A stretch of DNA of 64,000 bases from an uncultured Sphingomonadaceae bacterium (lineage in GTDB: Bacteria > Pseudomonadota > Alphaproteobacteria > Sphingomonadales > Sphingomonadaceae): the NCBI GenBank assembly GCA_947489315.1, contig CANLCX010000001.1, positions 747,501-811,500 of the forward strand, given 5' to 3'. The position numbers and the translations under genes were made by a program. The notes beneath the pieces were generated by a model. It was not told where the DNA came from and searched no databases. It saw nothing but the letters and a program-made list of their open reading frames with translations. Shown here in pieces: positions 49,184 to 58,083 of this stretch. The first letter of the stretch is position 1; each line of letters opens with the position of its first letter.

Positions 49184-50770
49184 ATGTCGAACGAAGGGCC
49201 AGAAATTCGCCGGTGTATGGGATCGTCCATCGCCTATTGGGCAGAGCGCTTGCCGGACAATATCGCGCTGGACGATGCGGCGGGTACTGTTACTTACGCC
49301 GAACTCGACAGGATCGTCACCGACTATGCGCGGGCCTTCGTCGGCGCCGGTTTCAAAAAAGGCGACCGGGTCTGCTGGCTTGGCAAGAATAGCGGGCTGT
49401 TTTTCACGCTGTTTGCCGCCGCAAGCCGTGCGGGTGTTGTTATCACGCCGATCGGTTGGCGATTGGCTGCTCCTGAGGTCGCCTATGTGCTTAAAGACAC
49501 GCAGGCCCCGCTGGTCATTTGTGAGCCGGGATTTGCCGAAACGGCTAAACAAGCTGCGGCTGAGGCGGGAACCGTCAAAATTATATTGGTTGCGGGAGAG
49601 GCCGACGGCCTGCAATCGCTGGACGAATGGTTGATCAAAACGCAGCCTGGGGACTTGCCGCAAACTGACCCAGCAGAGGGTGTGTTGCAACTCTACACAT
49701 CGGGGACGACCGGTAACCCCAAGGGCGCAGTGCTCACCAATGACAATATGTTTAAAATGCGCCCGCTGGTCGAGAATAAGCCGGAGCATGCGTGGATTGA
49801 TATTGGCCCCGACGACAGCACGCTGGCGGTCATGCCGTGTGCCCATATTGCCGGCGCCGGTATTGGACCAATTGCCTTTTACAACGGCGCAAAGATGATG
49901 GTCATTCCTGAATTTCACCCCGACAGCGTGCTGGATTGCGTGGACAAGGGGCTGAACCAGTTTTTCCTCGTGCCGACTGCGCTGCAAATGCTGGTCAACT
50001 GGCCGCGCGCCAAGGAAACGGATTTTTCCAGCATACGCTCCGTCACCTATGGCGCTGCGCCAATCCCGCTCGAATTGCTGCGTCAATGTATCCAGACCAT
50101 GCCGCAGGCCCTGTTCTGTCAGCAATATGGTATGACCGAGACCACTGGCACCGTTTGCATCCTGCCACCCGAGGATCATGATCCGGCTGGTAACGAACGG
50201 ATGCGCGGCATCGGCATCCCGTTGCCCGGCGTCGAAATTCGCATTGTGGATGAGCAGCACAACGAAGTGCCGCCCAATACGATCGGAGAAATCGCCACAC
50301 GATCTGGTCTTAACATGCTGCATTATTTCAATAATCCGGACAAGACTGCCGAGACAGTGGATGCCGACGGCTGGCTCTACACCGGCGACGCGGCTGTGAT
50401 GGATGAAGACGGATATTTTTATATCAAGGACCGGGTGAAGGACATGATCATTTCCGGTGGCGAAAATGTCTATCCGGCAGAGGTCGAAAACGCGATTTTC
50501 GGTCATCCGCAAGTCAACGAAGTGGCCGTGATCGGCATCCCTGACGAGAAATGGGGCGAAGCGGTCAAAGCGGTCGTCTCCCCCAAACCGGATGCAGGCG
50601 AAGTCGATACCGACAGCGTCATCGCCTGGGCCCGAGAACGCATTGCCGGTTTCAAAATACCCAAGACCGTCGACGTCATCGCGGAACTGCCCCGCAATGC
50701 CAGTGGCAAGATTTTACGGCGGGAACTGCGTGACCCTTATTGGGAAGGCAAAGACCGCGGGGTGAACTGA
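49184..50770 (+). CDS. AMP-forming acyl-CoA ligase (long-chain-fatty-acid type)
   Basis: A 528-residue ANL enzyme that activates a carboxylic acid with ATP and CoA. The P-loop is Y171-TSGTTGNPKG, followed by YGMTETTGTV, GWLYTGDAAVMDEDGY and the catalytic Lys in NASGKILRRE (about K509). Substrate unknown; similar enzymes act on fatty or aromatic acids. RBS AAGGAGT before the ATG at 49184. Last gene before the accessory region. Confidence 0.9.
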   Translation: MSNEGPEIRRCMGSSIAYWAERLPDNIALDDAAGTVTYAELDRIVTDYARAFVGAGFKKGDRVCWLGKNSGLFFTLFAAASRAGVVITPIGWRLAAPEVAYVLKDTQAPLVICEPGFAETAKQAAAEAGTVKIILVAGEADGLQSLDEWLIKTQPGDLPQTDPAEGVLQLYTSGTTGNPKGAVLTNDNMFKMRPLVENKPEHAWIDIGPDDSTLAVMPCAHIAGAGIGPIAFYNGAKMMVIPEFHPDSVLDCVDKGLNQFFLVPTALQMLVNWPRAKETDFSSIRSVTYGAAPIPLELLRQCIQTMPQALFCQQYGMTETTGTVCILPPEDHDPAGNERMRGIGIPLPGVEIRIVDEQHNEVPPNTIGEIATRSGLNMLHYFNNPDKTAETVDADGWLYTGDAAVMDEDGYFYIKDRVKDMIISGGENVYPAEVENAIFGHPQVNEVAVIGIPDEKWGEAVKAVVSPKPDAGEVDTDSVIAWARERIAGFKIPKTVDVIAELPRNASGKILRRELRDPYWEGKDRGVN

Positions 50771-51177
50771 CGACCCCATTGGAAAACAATGGCAGATGAG
50801 CCCGCGTGGTTTCGCGCGCGATTCTTTCACCCGCTTTCGGGGCGACCCGGCGGGGGTAGAAAGGGGACATATTATACGCATTTCGGGGTTGAAATTCTGT
50901 TGAAACGAGCATTATCAGCGGTGAGCGGAGGCGTGCGTTGGGGGCGTAAGCAGGCAATCATAAGCATCATCATATCAAACACGCATCATGTAGGAAAGCG
51001 GTTGGAAGCTAGCTGATAATGGGCCGGAGCCTTTTGGATGTTGATTGGCATTTCCGATAAATCATTATGCCCGCTTTGGGCGCAAAAGCGGACATTAGGA
51101 ATGCGGAAGTTGCCGGTCGGGTAAGCGCCCCACTGTCGGTCATTCCGATAGAGTCTGCTACATCCCGAAAGCGGACA
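50771..51177. other. 407-bp intergenic region holding palindromic repeats
   Basis: No supported gene. The left 250 bp is GC-rich and then AT-rich without clear signals; a 75-codon frame at 50789-51016 has no family features. The right part carries the B-type palindrome (51068-51097) and the A-type palindrome (51153-51182), described separately. Confidence 0.6.
51068..51097. repeat. Dispersed palindrome, B type, copy 1
   Basis: GCCCGCTTT and AAAGCGGAC flank GGGCGCA, forming a hairpin with one mismatch. Related to the B units at 57907-57930 and 58025-58058. Confidence 0.65.
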
Positions 51178-51182
51178 TTAGG
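51153..51182 (-). repeat. Dispersed palindrome, A type, copy 1 (supplies cusA stop)
   Basis: On the minus strand CCTAATGTCCGCTTTCGGGA, then TGTAGCAGAC. The core TGTCCGCTTTCGGGAT is identical in all four A copies of the window. The TAA within CTAATG is the stop codon of cusA, so the repeat abuts or replaced the 3' end of that gene. Confidence 0.75.
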
Positions 51183-54100
51183 ATTTGCTACTTGGTACCT
51201 CGGTTCCTATGACTGACAGCTTTTTCTGCTTACGCCGCTGCAACAATAAATACGCTGCAGGGATAACAAACATCGACAATAACGGCGCGCTTATCATCCC
51301 TCCGACCATGGGGGCCGCAATTCGGCGCATGATTTCGGAACCTGCCCCAGTTCCTATTATGATCGGGAATAGACCTGCCAATATTGTTGCAACTGTCATG
51401 GCTTTGGGCCGAACCCTGAGTAGCGCGCCCTCACGCACGGCTCTCAGAATTTCTTCGGCATTGGGCCTATCTCCGCTCTCGGCTAGTGCCTGCTTAAGGT
51501 AGATCAGCATGATTACACCAAATTCGGCGGACACGCCTGCCAGAGCTATGAAGCCAACGGCTGTCGCAATCGACTGATTAAGCCCCATGAAATAGAGTAG
51601 CCAAAGCCCGCCTGTCAAAGCAAAGGGCAATGTTGCCATGATCAGCAGAGCCTCATCAAATCGCCGGAACGTAAGGTAGAGCAAAAAGAATATTATAACC
51701 AAGGTGGCTGGTATCACGACCATCAGCCGCGATTGTGCCCGTTCCAGATATTCAAATTGCCCGGTATAGGCCACACTGACGCCTGCTGGCAGATCGATTA
51801 CACTATCAATCGCTTCCTGCAGATCCGCCACAACCGACACCAGATCACGTCCGCGAGTATCGATATAGATCCAGGTAGAGGGGCGGCCATTTTCACTGCG
51901 AAGCATCGGCGGCCCCGCGCTGGTTTCAACATCGGCAACAGTTCCCAAGGTGATTTGTTCCATAGACGGTGTGAGAACTGGTAGGTTTCTGAGATCCTCC
52001 AAGCTGTTTCGGATGCCGCGAGGATAACGCACATTGATCGGATAGCGCGATAGCCCTTCCACTGTTTCCCCAACATTCTGCCCGCCTATAGCGCTGGCGA
52101 CAATCGACTGAACGTCAGAAATATTGAGACCATATCTGGCCGCTGCTTTACGGTCGATTTTAACATCGATATAGCTACCGCCGGTCAGTCTTTCCGCCAG
52201 AGCAGAACTGACACCATCTACCTTCTTGGCCTCGGCCTCGATCTCACGTGCAACCTTGTCAATCATATCCAGATCATCGCCTGATACCTTGATACCAATC
52301 GGGCTTTTGATCCCGGTTGAAAGCATTTCGATACGATTACGAATGGGCGGTATCCAAAAATTGGCTAGCCCTGGCACCTGAACCGCCTTGTCGAGTTCCT
52401 CGACAAGCTTTTCAGAAGTCATCCCAGGTCGCCATTCAGATTCCGGTTTGAAATGGATGGTTGTTTCAAACATGGTCAAGGGCGCAGGATCAGTTGCCGT
52501 GTCCGCGCGACCGGCTTTGCCGAACGCCGTCTCTACTTCGGGCACAGCCTTGATCATCCGGTTCGTCTGTTGCAACAGTTCGCCTGCTTTGGAAGGCGAT
52601 AATCCTGGCAAGGCATTGGGCATATACAGCAGATCACCTTCATCCATTTGCGGCATGAACTCACCGCCAAGTTGACTGATCGGCCAAGCGCTGGTGGCAA
52701 AGATCAGGACCGCAATGACCATTACCTTTTTAGGGCTTTTGAGCGACCAGTCCAAAGCGGGCTGATAAACTCTGGTCAAAAATCGGTTGATCGGATTCTT
52801 ATTTTCTGACGGGATTTTGCCGCGAATAAAATAACCCATTAGAACCGGGATCAAGGTGATCGAAAGTATCGCAGCCCCAGCCATGGCATAGGTTTTGGTA
52901 AAAGCGAGGGGTTTGAATAACCGCCCCTCTTGCCCTTCAAGCGTAAATACTGGCAGAAAGGAGAAGGTGATGATGAGCAAGCTCAAAAACAAAGCTGGAC
53001 CCACTTCAACCGAAGATTTGATAATGAGCTGCCAATGGTCGGCTACCGGCATTTCCTGGTCAGGATTTTCACGTCGCCATCTCTCGAGATGCTTATGCGC
53101 ATTTTCAATCATCACAATCGCGGCATCGACCATGGCCCCAATAGCAATCGCTATGCCGCCTAAAGACATGATGTTCGCATTAATCCCCTGAAAGCGCATG
53201 ATCAGAAACGCGATTAAAATACCCAGAGGTAAGGTCAGCACTGCCACTAGAGCCGATCGGGCGTGCCACAGGAATAGAGCGCAAACGATGGCTACAACAA
53301 TAAACTCTTCACCAAGCTTGATCGACAAATTATTGACCGCTTCATTGATCAATTCCGAGCGATCATAGGTCGTCACGATTTCCACACCCTCGGGCAAACT
53401 CGCCTTCAGCGCTGTAAGCCTTTCTTTGACAGCATTGATCGTTTCGCGAGCATTTTTTCCGGAGCGCAATATGATAACGCCGCCGGCCACTTCGCCTTCA
53501 CCATTGAGTTCGGCAATGCCGCGCCTGATTTCCGGGCCTATTTGTATTCGCGCAATATCGCCCAAGGTAACCGGCACACCACCGATTTCGGTTCTCAGAG
53601 GAATAGAGCGAAAATCCTCGAGGTTTTCCAAATAACCAGTGGCCCGGACGATATATTCACGCTCGGCGAGTTCCACTATCGAGCCGCCTACTTCCATATT
53701 GGCGTTTTTGATCGCCTTTATGGCGGTATCCTGGTCGATACCGAGAGACACCATCTTATCGGGATCAAGCACAACCTGATATTGTTTGACCATGCCGCCA
53801 ATGGACGCAACTTCCGCTACTCCCGGGATTGTCTGCAACTCATAGCGCAAGAACCAGTCTTGAAGACTACGAAGCTGGGACAGATCATTTCTGCCCGTCC
53901 TGTCGACAAGCGCATATTCATAAACCCAGCCCACACCGGTTGCGTCAGGTCCAAGCGAGGGCACGACACCTTCCGGCAAATCTCCCTGCACCTGGCTCAG
54001 ATATTCGAGCACCCGGGAACGCGCCCAATATAAATCTGTGTCATCATCAAACAAAACATAGACATAGCTGTCACCGTTGAAGGAATAACCGCGCACAGCC

Positions 54101-54339
54101 GTTGATCCGGGGACGGAAAGCATTGTTGTTGCCAACGGATATGTTACCTGGTTTTCAACGATTTGCGGTGCCTGGCCTGGATAAGCGGTTCGGATAATGA
54201 CCTGGACATCAGAAAGATCAGGCAGCGCATCTACCGGTGTGGTCCGCACAGCCCAGAAGCCGGCTGCCACAATCGCGCCTGCCAATAGCAATATAAGCAT
54301 GCGAGCACCGACGCTCGCGCGGATGACTGTTTCGATCAT
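51178..54339 (-). CDS. cusA: Copper/silver efflux RND pump CusA
   Basis: A 1053-residue HME-type RND transporter that drives Cu(I)/Ag(I) out with the proton gradient. It carries M573 ([10 protein letters not shown]), M623 (PLTMFETTI) and M672 ([10 protein letters not shown]), the three-methionine site of E. coli CusA, at the same numbers. The proton-relay Asp is D405 in [19 protein letters not shown]. It has twelve membrane helices in two RND halves and overlaps the adaptor as ATGA. The stop lies in a palindromic repeat. The short basic C-terminus ([11 protein letters not shown]) is normal in length. Confidence 0.93.
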   Translation of the reverse strand: MIETVIRASVGARMLILLLAGAIVAAGFWAVRTTPVDALPDLSDVQVIIRTAYPGQAPQIVENQVTYPLATTMLSVPGSTAVRGYSFNGDSYVYVLFDDDTDLYWARSRVLEYLSQVQGDLPEGVVPSLGPDATGVGWVYEYALVDRTGRNDLSQLRSLQDWFLRYELQTIPGVAEVASIGGMVKQYQVVLDPDKMVSLGIDQDTAIKAIKNANMEVGGSIVELAEREYIVRATGYLENLEDFRSIPLRTEIGGVPVTLGDIARIQIGPEIRRGIAELNGEGEVAGGVIILRSGKNARETINAVKERLTALKASLPEGVEIVTTYDRSELINEAVNNLSIKLGEEFIVVAIVCALFLWHARSALVAVLTLPLGILIAFLIMRFQGINANIMSLGGIAIAIGAMVDAAIVMIENAHKHLERWRRENPDQEMPVADHWQLIIKSSVEVGPALFLSLLIITFSFLPVFTLEGQEGRLFKPLAFTKTYAMAGAAILSITLIPVLMGYFIRGKIPSENKNPINRFLTRVYQPALDWSLKSPKKVMVIAVLIFATSAWPISQLGGEFMPQMDEGDLLYMPNALPGLSPSKAGELLQQTNRMIKAVPEVETAFGKAGRADTATDPAPLTMFETTIHFKPESEWRPGMTSEKLVEELDKAVQVPGLANFWIPPIRNRIEMLSTGIKSPIGIKVSGDDLDMIDKVAREIEAEAKKVDGVSSALAERLTGGSYIDVKIDRKAAARYGLNISDVQSIVASAIGGQNVGETVEGLSRYPINVRYPRGIRNSLEDLRNLPVLTPSMEQITLGTVADVETSAGPPMLRSENGRPSTWIYIDTRGRDLVSVVADLQEAIDSVIDLPAGVSVAYTGQFEYLERAQSRLMVVIPATLVIIFFLLYLTFRRFDEALLIMATLPFALTGGLWLLYFMGLNQSIATAVGFIALAGVSAEFGVIMLIYLKQALAESGDRPNAEEILRAVREGALLRVRPKAMTVATILAGLFPIIIGTGAGSEIMRRIAAPMVGGMISAPLLSMFVIPAAYLLLQRRKQKKLSVIGTEVPSSKS

Positions 54340-55820
54340 TTGGCAACCTTTGTCCGGCTAATTCCGGTAACCGTAAAAGCCATTCCCTTTTTTTGAAAAT
54401 CGATCGTTACTTCATCGCCCTTCTTAAACCCGCGAACAATCCCCGGTTTTGCGAGCTTGAAGTCCATCGTCATGCCGGGCATATTCAGCGAAGTGATAGG
54501 ACCATGCGTGAGGGTAATGGCGTCCTTTTTAATCGCTTCTATCCGTCCCGAAGCTTTGTGATCCCCCGCATCTTTCGGAGCAGGCTTTGCCTCGCCTTGG
54601 ATTGGACGGACATCAATGCCCGACAAGTTGGCTTCGGAATCCACAAGGAACTGACCCGAAACGATCACTTTTTCACCCGGTGAGAGGCCTGCGAGTATTT
54701 CTGTTTGTCCGCCGCCTTCTCGGCCAATTCTGACTTCAGCCGGACGGTATCTGCCGTTATCGCTAGATAACATGACCAGCGTTCGCGTGCCGGTGTCTAT
54801 GATAGCCTCGCTAGGGACCAGAATGGCTGGGCTGCCGATACTTCCAAAATCAACTGCCGCAAACATACCGGGCCTCAGCTTTCCGCCCTTGTTCGCGAGC
54901 TCAATACGCGCAGTCAGCGTTCGGCTGCCGGTTTCTGCCGTCGGCAATATCGCAATAACCTTGCCTCCAAAATTCGCTCCCGGGAAACTTTGCAACTTGG
55001 CGATCGCCGTTTGCCCAACCCGGATCTCTGGCGCTCGGGCTTCCGGAATGGCGGCATCGAGCCACACGGTTCCAAGTCCATTAATCTGCGCCAAAGGCTG
55101 TCCCTCAACCAATGTCATGCCCTGACGGACATCGAGACGCTCGACAACGCCGCTTACGGGCGTTGTAACCGTATAAACACTGTGCGGCCTGCCCGTGCGC
55201 GCTACCTTGCGGATCAAACTGTCCGGCATGCCCAGGAGGCGCATTCTTGCCTTGGCAGCATTGGCAAATTCGGTGTTACCGCTGCGAACAAGAGCAATAT
55301 ATTCAGCCTGCGCACCGCCCCAATCAGGCACCAGAATATCTGCAAGCGGCGCGCCTGCCGGAACCACGTCACTTGGCGCACGGCGATAGGTTCTCTCGAC
55401 AAATCCGCCAGACCTTGCCTCTACAATCGCGATGTCCCGTTCGTTAAACTCAATGGTCCCGGTAACGCTCAGACTGGATTCAATCCTGCCCATTTTGGCT
55501 TCTGCGCTGCGAATACCCAGATTTTGAGCAATTGCAGAATCAATGGAAACGCCAGGCTCTCCGCCCCCCTCTTCTTCGCCCGCATATTTGGGCACAAGCT
55601 GCATGTCCATGAACGGAGACTTTCCCGGTTTGTCGAATTGTTGATTGGGAAACATGGGGTCGTAGTAATAGAGAATATCCCCTTCACCTTCGGCCACCTG
55701 TTCATGCCCAGCGCTCTTGGAGCCGCTGGTGCCGAGCCAATAACCGCCACCACCAGCGAGAACTATAGCAACAAGAACAACCGCGCCCCAACGCCTCTTC
55801 TGTGCAGATGTGAATGTCAT
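54336..55820 (-). CDS. cusB: RND adaptor CusB with metal-binding N-terminus and fused CusF domain
   Basis: A 494-residue periplasmic adaptor. An N-terminal membrane anchor (11-30) is followed by a heavy-metal-binding domain (about 49-80, [10 protein letters not shown] ... [12 protein letters not shown]), then the lipoyl, helical and beta-barrel parts ([39 protein letters not shown]). After a linker a CusF-like domain (about 420-494) has H439, M447, M450 and M452 ([14 protein letters not shown]). In E. coli CusF the position of M447 is Trp44. The fusion puts chaperone and adaptor in one chain. Confidence 0.92.
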   Translation of the reverse strand: MTFTSAQKRRWGAVVLVAIVLAGGGGYWLGTSGSKSAGHEQVAEGEGDILYYYDPMFPNQQFDKPGKSPFMDMQLVPKYAGEEEGGGEPGVSIDSAIAQNLGIRSAEAKMGRIESSLSVTGTIEFNERDIAIVEARSGGFVERTYRRAPSDVVPAGAPLADILVPDWGGAQAEYIALVRSGNTEFANAAKARMRLLGMPDSLIRKVARTGRPHSVYTVTTPVSGVVERLDVRQGMTLVEGQPLAQINGLGTVWLDAAIPEARAPEIRVGQTAIAKLQSFPGANFGGKVIAILPTAETGSRTLTARIELANKGGKLRPGMFAAVDFGSIGSPAILVPSEAIIDTGTRTLVMLSSDNGRYRPAEVRIGREGGGQTEILAGLSPGEKVIVSGQFLVDSEANLSGIDVRPIQGEAKPAPKDAGDHKASGRIEAIKKDAITLTHGPITSLNMPGMTMDFKLAKPGIVRGFKKGDEVTIDFQKKGMAFTVTGISRTKVAK

Positions 55821-57097
55821 GGCAAATTCCGATCATAGGTGAATTTAATGCGAACCGTATCTCGAACAAAAGTTCTCTCCCGGTCCAGTAAGTCGATTTC
55901 AGCTTCTGCGAAGACAACAGCTGCATTGAGTGCGGTGCCAAGATCTATCCGACCCGCCGCGTAGCTGATCCGGTCCATTTCAGCCTGTTTCTTGGCGAGC
56001 GGTAAAAGTGTATTTTGAGAGCGCAGCCAGTTTTCTTTATAAGCACGGTTGGATGCCAAATCAGATTGGAGTTCAGCAATCAGTTGGCGCCGCAAATCTT
56101 CCAGCCTGAGCCGCTCAGCTTCGGATTTCAGCATACTGGCTGCGATACGCGGATTTTGCCTTTTCTTGGCAAATATTGGCAAATTTATGGTGACGCCTAC
56201 AGATACGTACTCGCCATATTCTGGCCGCCGATGAGCGTAAGACGCGTTAATGCTGTAATCGATATTTTTACCTGCGCGAGCAAGATCAACATCGGCCTCG
56301 GCGCGCTTCACCCTGGCTTCGCGAATTTGAAGCAGCGGCAGCAATTCCAAGCTTGTAAGCAGCGCTTCACGGTCCAATTCAAATTCTGGTGCCTTGCCCG
56401 CAATTTCGGGGCTTTCGATTCTGATCCAGCGAGAAAGCGTGGCTTTTGCTATTTCAACATCCGCCTCACGCCTTGCGCGCCGGTCGGCAAGTTCGGCTGT
56501 GAGACGCTCTGGATCAAATGCTTGCGCAGGCCGCGAATATCCCGATTCAAGACGCGATGCCACAGTGTTGGTCAAATCATCGAGACTATCCTGCAAAATC
56601 TTGAGAATATTGAGCCGCCGGTGAGCATAATAGAGATCGACCCATGCAAGCGCAGAATAGAGACGGACATTTTGGATCTCATCCTTTTTCCCAGCTTCTG
56701 CCGCTATAATATCAGCCGAGGCCTGCTCTGCGCGGGCTCTGCGCTTTGCGATGCTCGGCACATCCTGACTGATACCAATTCTTTGCCGCGGAAACCCGTT
56801 ACGACCGGGACGCGGTGAAAATTCAAACGGTCCTGCTATCCGTGTGTCGAGAAGATCGACGCTTAGTTTGGGGTCCGGCAGTTGATCAGCTGCAATAGCT
56901 TCGCTTTGCGCAGCTTCTATCTGCAATCCTCTTGCCTGAATGCCGGGCGCTTTTTCTTCTGCCAGATCAAGGGCTTCTGAAAAAGTCACTGGCTGGGCGT
57001 AGATCGGCGAGGCGGCCAGTCCCATCACAGCCAGACACAAGGATGCTGAATGAACATAGTGCCGTTTTTCGCAGCTTAAAGGTCGCTTATTGGTCAT
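55817..57097 (-). CDS. cusC: TolC-family outer-membrane efflux channel (CusC/CzcC type)
   Basis: A 426-residue outer-membrane factor. Signal peptide (AVMGLAASPIYAQ), then two repeats of the long-helix OEP fold: VTFSEALDLAEEKAPGIQARGLQIEAAQSEA in the first and FAKKRQNPRIAASMLKSEAERLRLEDLRRQLIAEL in the second. First structural gene of the efflux operon, overlapping cusB as ATGA. Start uncertain: the ATG at 57097 gives the better signal peptide; the GTG at 57121 (eight codons upstream) has GGAG before it. Cu/Ag role is inferred from the partners. Confidence 0.88.
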   Translation of the reverse strand: MTNKRPLSCEKRHYVHSASLCLAVMGLAASPIYAQPVTFSEALDLAEEKAPGIQARGLQIEAAQSEAIAADQLPDPKLSVDLLDTRIAGPFEFSPRPGRNGFPRQRIGISQDVPSIAKRRARAEQASADIIAAEAGKKDEIQNVRLYSALAWVDLYYAHRRLNILKILQDSLDDLTNTVASRLESGYSRPAQAFDPERLTAELADRRARREADVEIAKATLSRWIRIESPEIAGKAPEFELDREALLTSLELLPLLQIREARVKRAEADVDLARAGKNIDYSINASYAHRRPEYGEYVSVGVTINLPIFAKKRQNPRIAASMLKSEAERLRLEDLRRQLIAELQSDLASNRAYKENWLRSQNTLLPLAKKQAEMDRISYAAGRIDLGTALNAAVVFAEAEIDLLDRERTFVRDTVRIKFTYDRNLP

Positions 57098-57277
57098 TAT
57101 ACTTACTCGTATGATATTCACACTCCGCCGGGAGTTTGGCTGGCGGTTTCATTGCGTTGAATGACTTTGGATAAACATGAAGCGTTGATCTGTAAGGTTG
57201 GAAGCCGCCGCCAAAGCGTCAGCCCTTGCAGTTCAAAGCAAAGTCATAGGCCGCGCAGGAACTGCGCACCAAAACTG

Positions 57278-57637
57278 TCAGGTGGTAATGGGGGGTCTCA
57301 TCTCGGGCAGGGTTATCAACCCATCCGGTTCGATCACTGGAGGACCAGAAATCCGTAACGAAATCCTATGCTGATGATCAGCTTGCGATGTCCCTTTGAT
57401 AACGATGGCGGATATGGCCGAGCATTGCATCATCGCATCGCAACCACCGGCACAGCACCCGCCAGATGCATCCTTGCTAGGCTCTGCCTCAGCTTGCATC
57501 TCATCACAATGAGGCTTTTCATTATCAACCTCTGAGGTGGTTTCCATTCCAAAGCAGCTCAACGGGCTCGCCACTGCTTGCCCAGCCAGATTGAACATGG
57601 TGAGAATCAAAACGACGAGAAATAACCTTGGATGCAT
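57278..57637 (-). CDS. Small exported Cys/Met/His-rich protein upstream of the efflux operon
   Basis: A 119-residue protein: signal peptide to about residue 23 (QAVASPL), then six cysteines (LSCFG, PHCDE, GGCCAGGCD, MQCSAI) among Met and His. The clustered CC..C..MM.C looks metal-binding. It lies 180 bp upstream of the chosen cusC start (156 bp before the alternative GTG at 57121) on the same strand, as metal-operon leader proteins such as CopL do, but I cannot assign it to a named family. A periplasmic copper carrier or a leader that governs the operon are both possible; this is inference. Confidence 0.65.
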   Translation of the reverse strand: MHPRLFLVVLILTMFNLAGQAVASPLSCFGMETTSEVDNEKPHCDEMQAEAEPSKDASGGCCAGGCDAMMQCSAISAIVIKGTSQADHQHRISLRISGPPVIEPDGLITLPEMRPPITT

Positions 57638-57750
57638 AATCTGTTCTGTTTCCTTCCAATTTTATCTTTCGTCAAGACATTACAAGTTTGATGGGAGAAC
57701 AAAACGGCCACGAACAGGATTCACATAATCGATATCCTGACGCAGTTTGC

Positions 57751-57933
57751 TCAGAATGGATCGCTTGGCGAATGTAGAATTTTGAACAGCACATGAGAGT
57801 TGTATCGGTCATCGCCTTGACAGCTGCCATAAAAACGCACTGGTTCGATTAATTCAATCTCCCAGTCTGTTTCAGCAATAAAATGTGCAAAATGCTGCGG
57901 CAATTCTAATGTCCGCTTTTGCGCCCATAGCAA
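57751..57933 (-). pseudogene. Possible fragment of a small protein gene, start inside a repeat
   Basis: A 60-codon frame whose first eight residues are encoded by the B palindrome. The rest (HFIAETDWEIELIEPVRFYG and SCQGDDRYNSHVLFKILH) looks protein-like, and the FYG.CQGDD pattern vaguely recalls phage-type SQGDG proteins. No RBS. Probably the 3' end of a lost gene, cut by the repeat. Low confidence. Confidence 0.25.
57907..57930 (+). repeat. Dispersed palindrome, B type, partial copy 2
   Basis: AATGTCCGCTTTTGCGCCCA matches the minus strand of the B unit at 51068-51097 and then diverges, so only one arm and the loop are kept. Confidence 0.55.
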
Positions 57934-57987
57934 CCAAAACCAGACATTCCGCTAACGGCCCAATTGCTGTCGTTAAAATGACCTAAG

Positions 57988-58017
57988 CTAGTGTCCGCTT
58001 TCGGGATATTGCAGCCA
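57988..58017 (+). repeat. Dispersed palindrome, A type, copy 2
   Basis: CTAGTGTCCGCTTTCGGGAT followed by ATTGCAGCCA; 16-nt core identical to the other A copies, with a decayed right arm. Confidence 0.7.
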
Positions 58018-58024
58018 CTGCGCC

Positions 58025-58058
58025 AATGTCCGTTTTGGGCGCAAAAGCGGACGTTTAG
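58025..58058 (+). repeat. Dispersed palindrome, B type, copy 3
   Basis: GTCCGTTTT and AAAAGCGGAC enclose GGGCGC, with one mismatch. It follows A copy 2 by 7 bp, and the pair stands 3' of the peptidase gene. Confidence 0.65.
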
Positions 58059-58083
58059 AAACGTGTTGCTGTCACTTCAAAAT

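Larger units (their letters stand above)
57638..58083. other. 446-bp gap with repeats and a possible gene fragment
   Basis: Holds, from left, about 110 bp that should carry the promoter of the efflux operon (no consensus promoter or metal-regulator box recognised), a possible gene fragment (57751-57933), and the B-A-B series of palindromes (57907-58058). Confidence 0.55.

Noticed and set aside
49151-50512. 453-codon frame opposite the acyl-CoA ligase
   Set aside because: Long antisense frame caused by codon bias; the plus strand carries the complete ANL motifs.
50789-51016. 75-codon frame after the acyl-CoA ligase
   Set aside because: Composition is unlike a folded protein, no homologous motif recognised, and it lies in repeat-bearing intergenic DNA.
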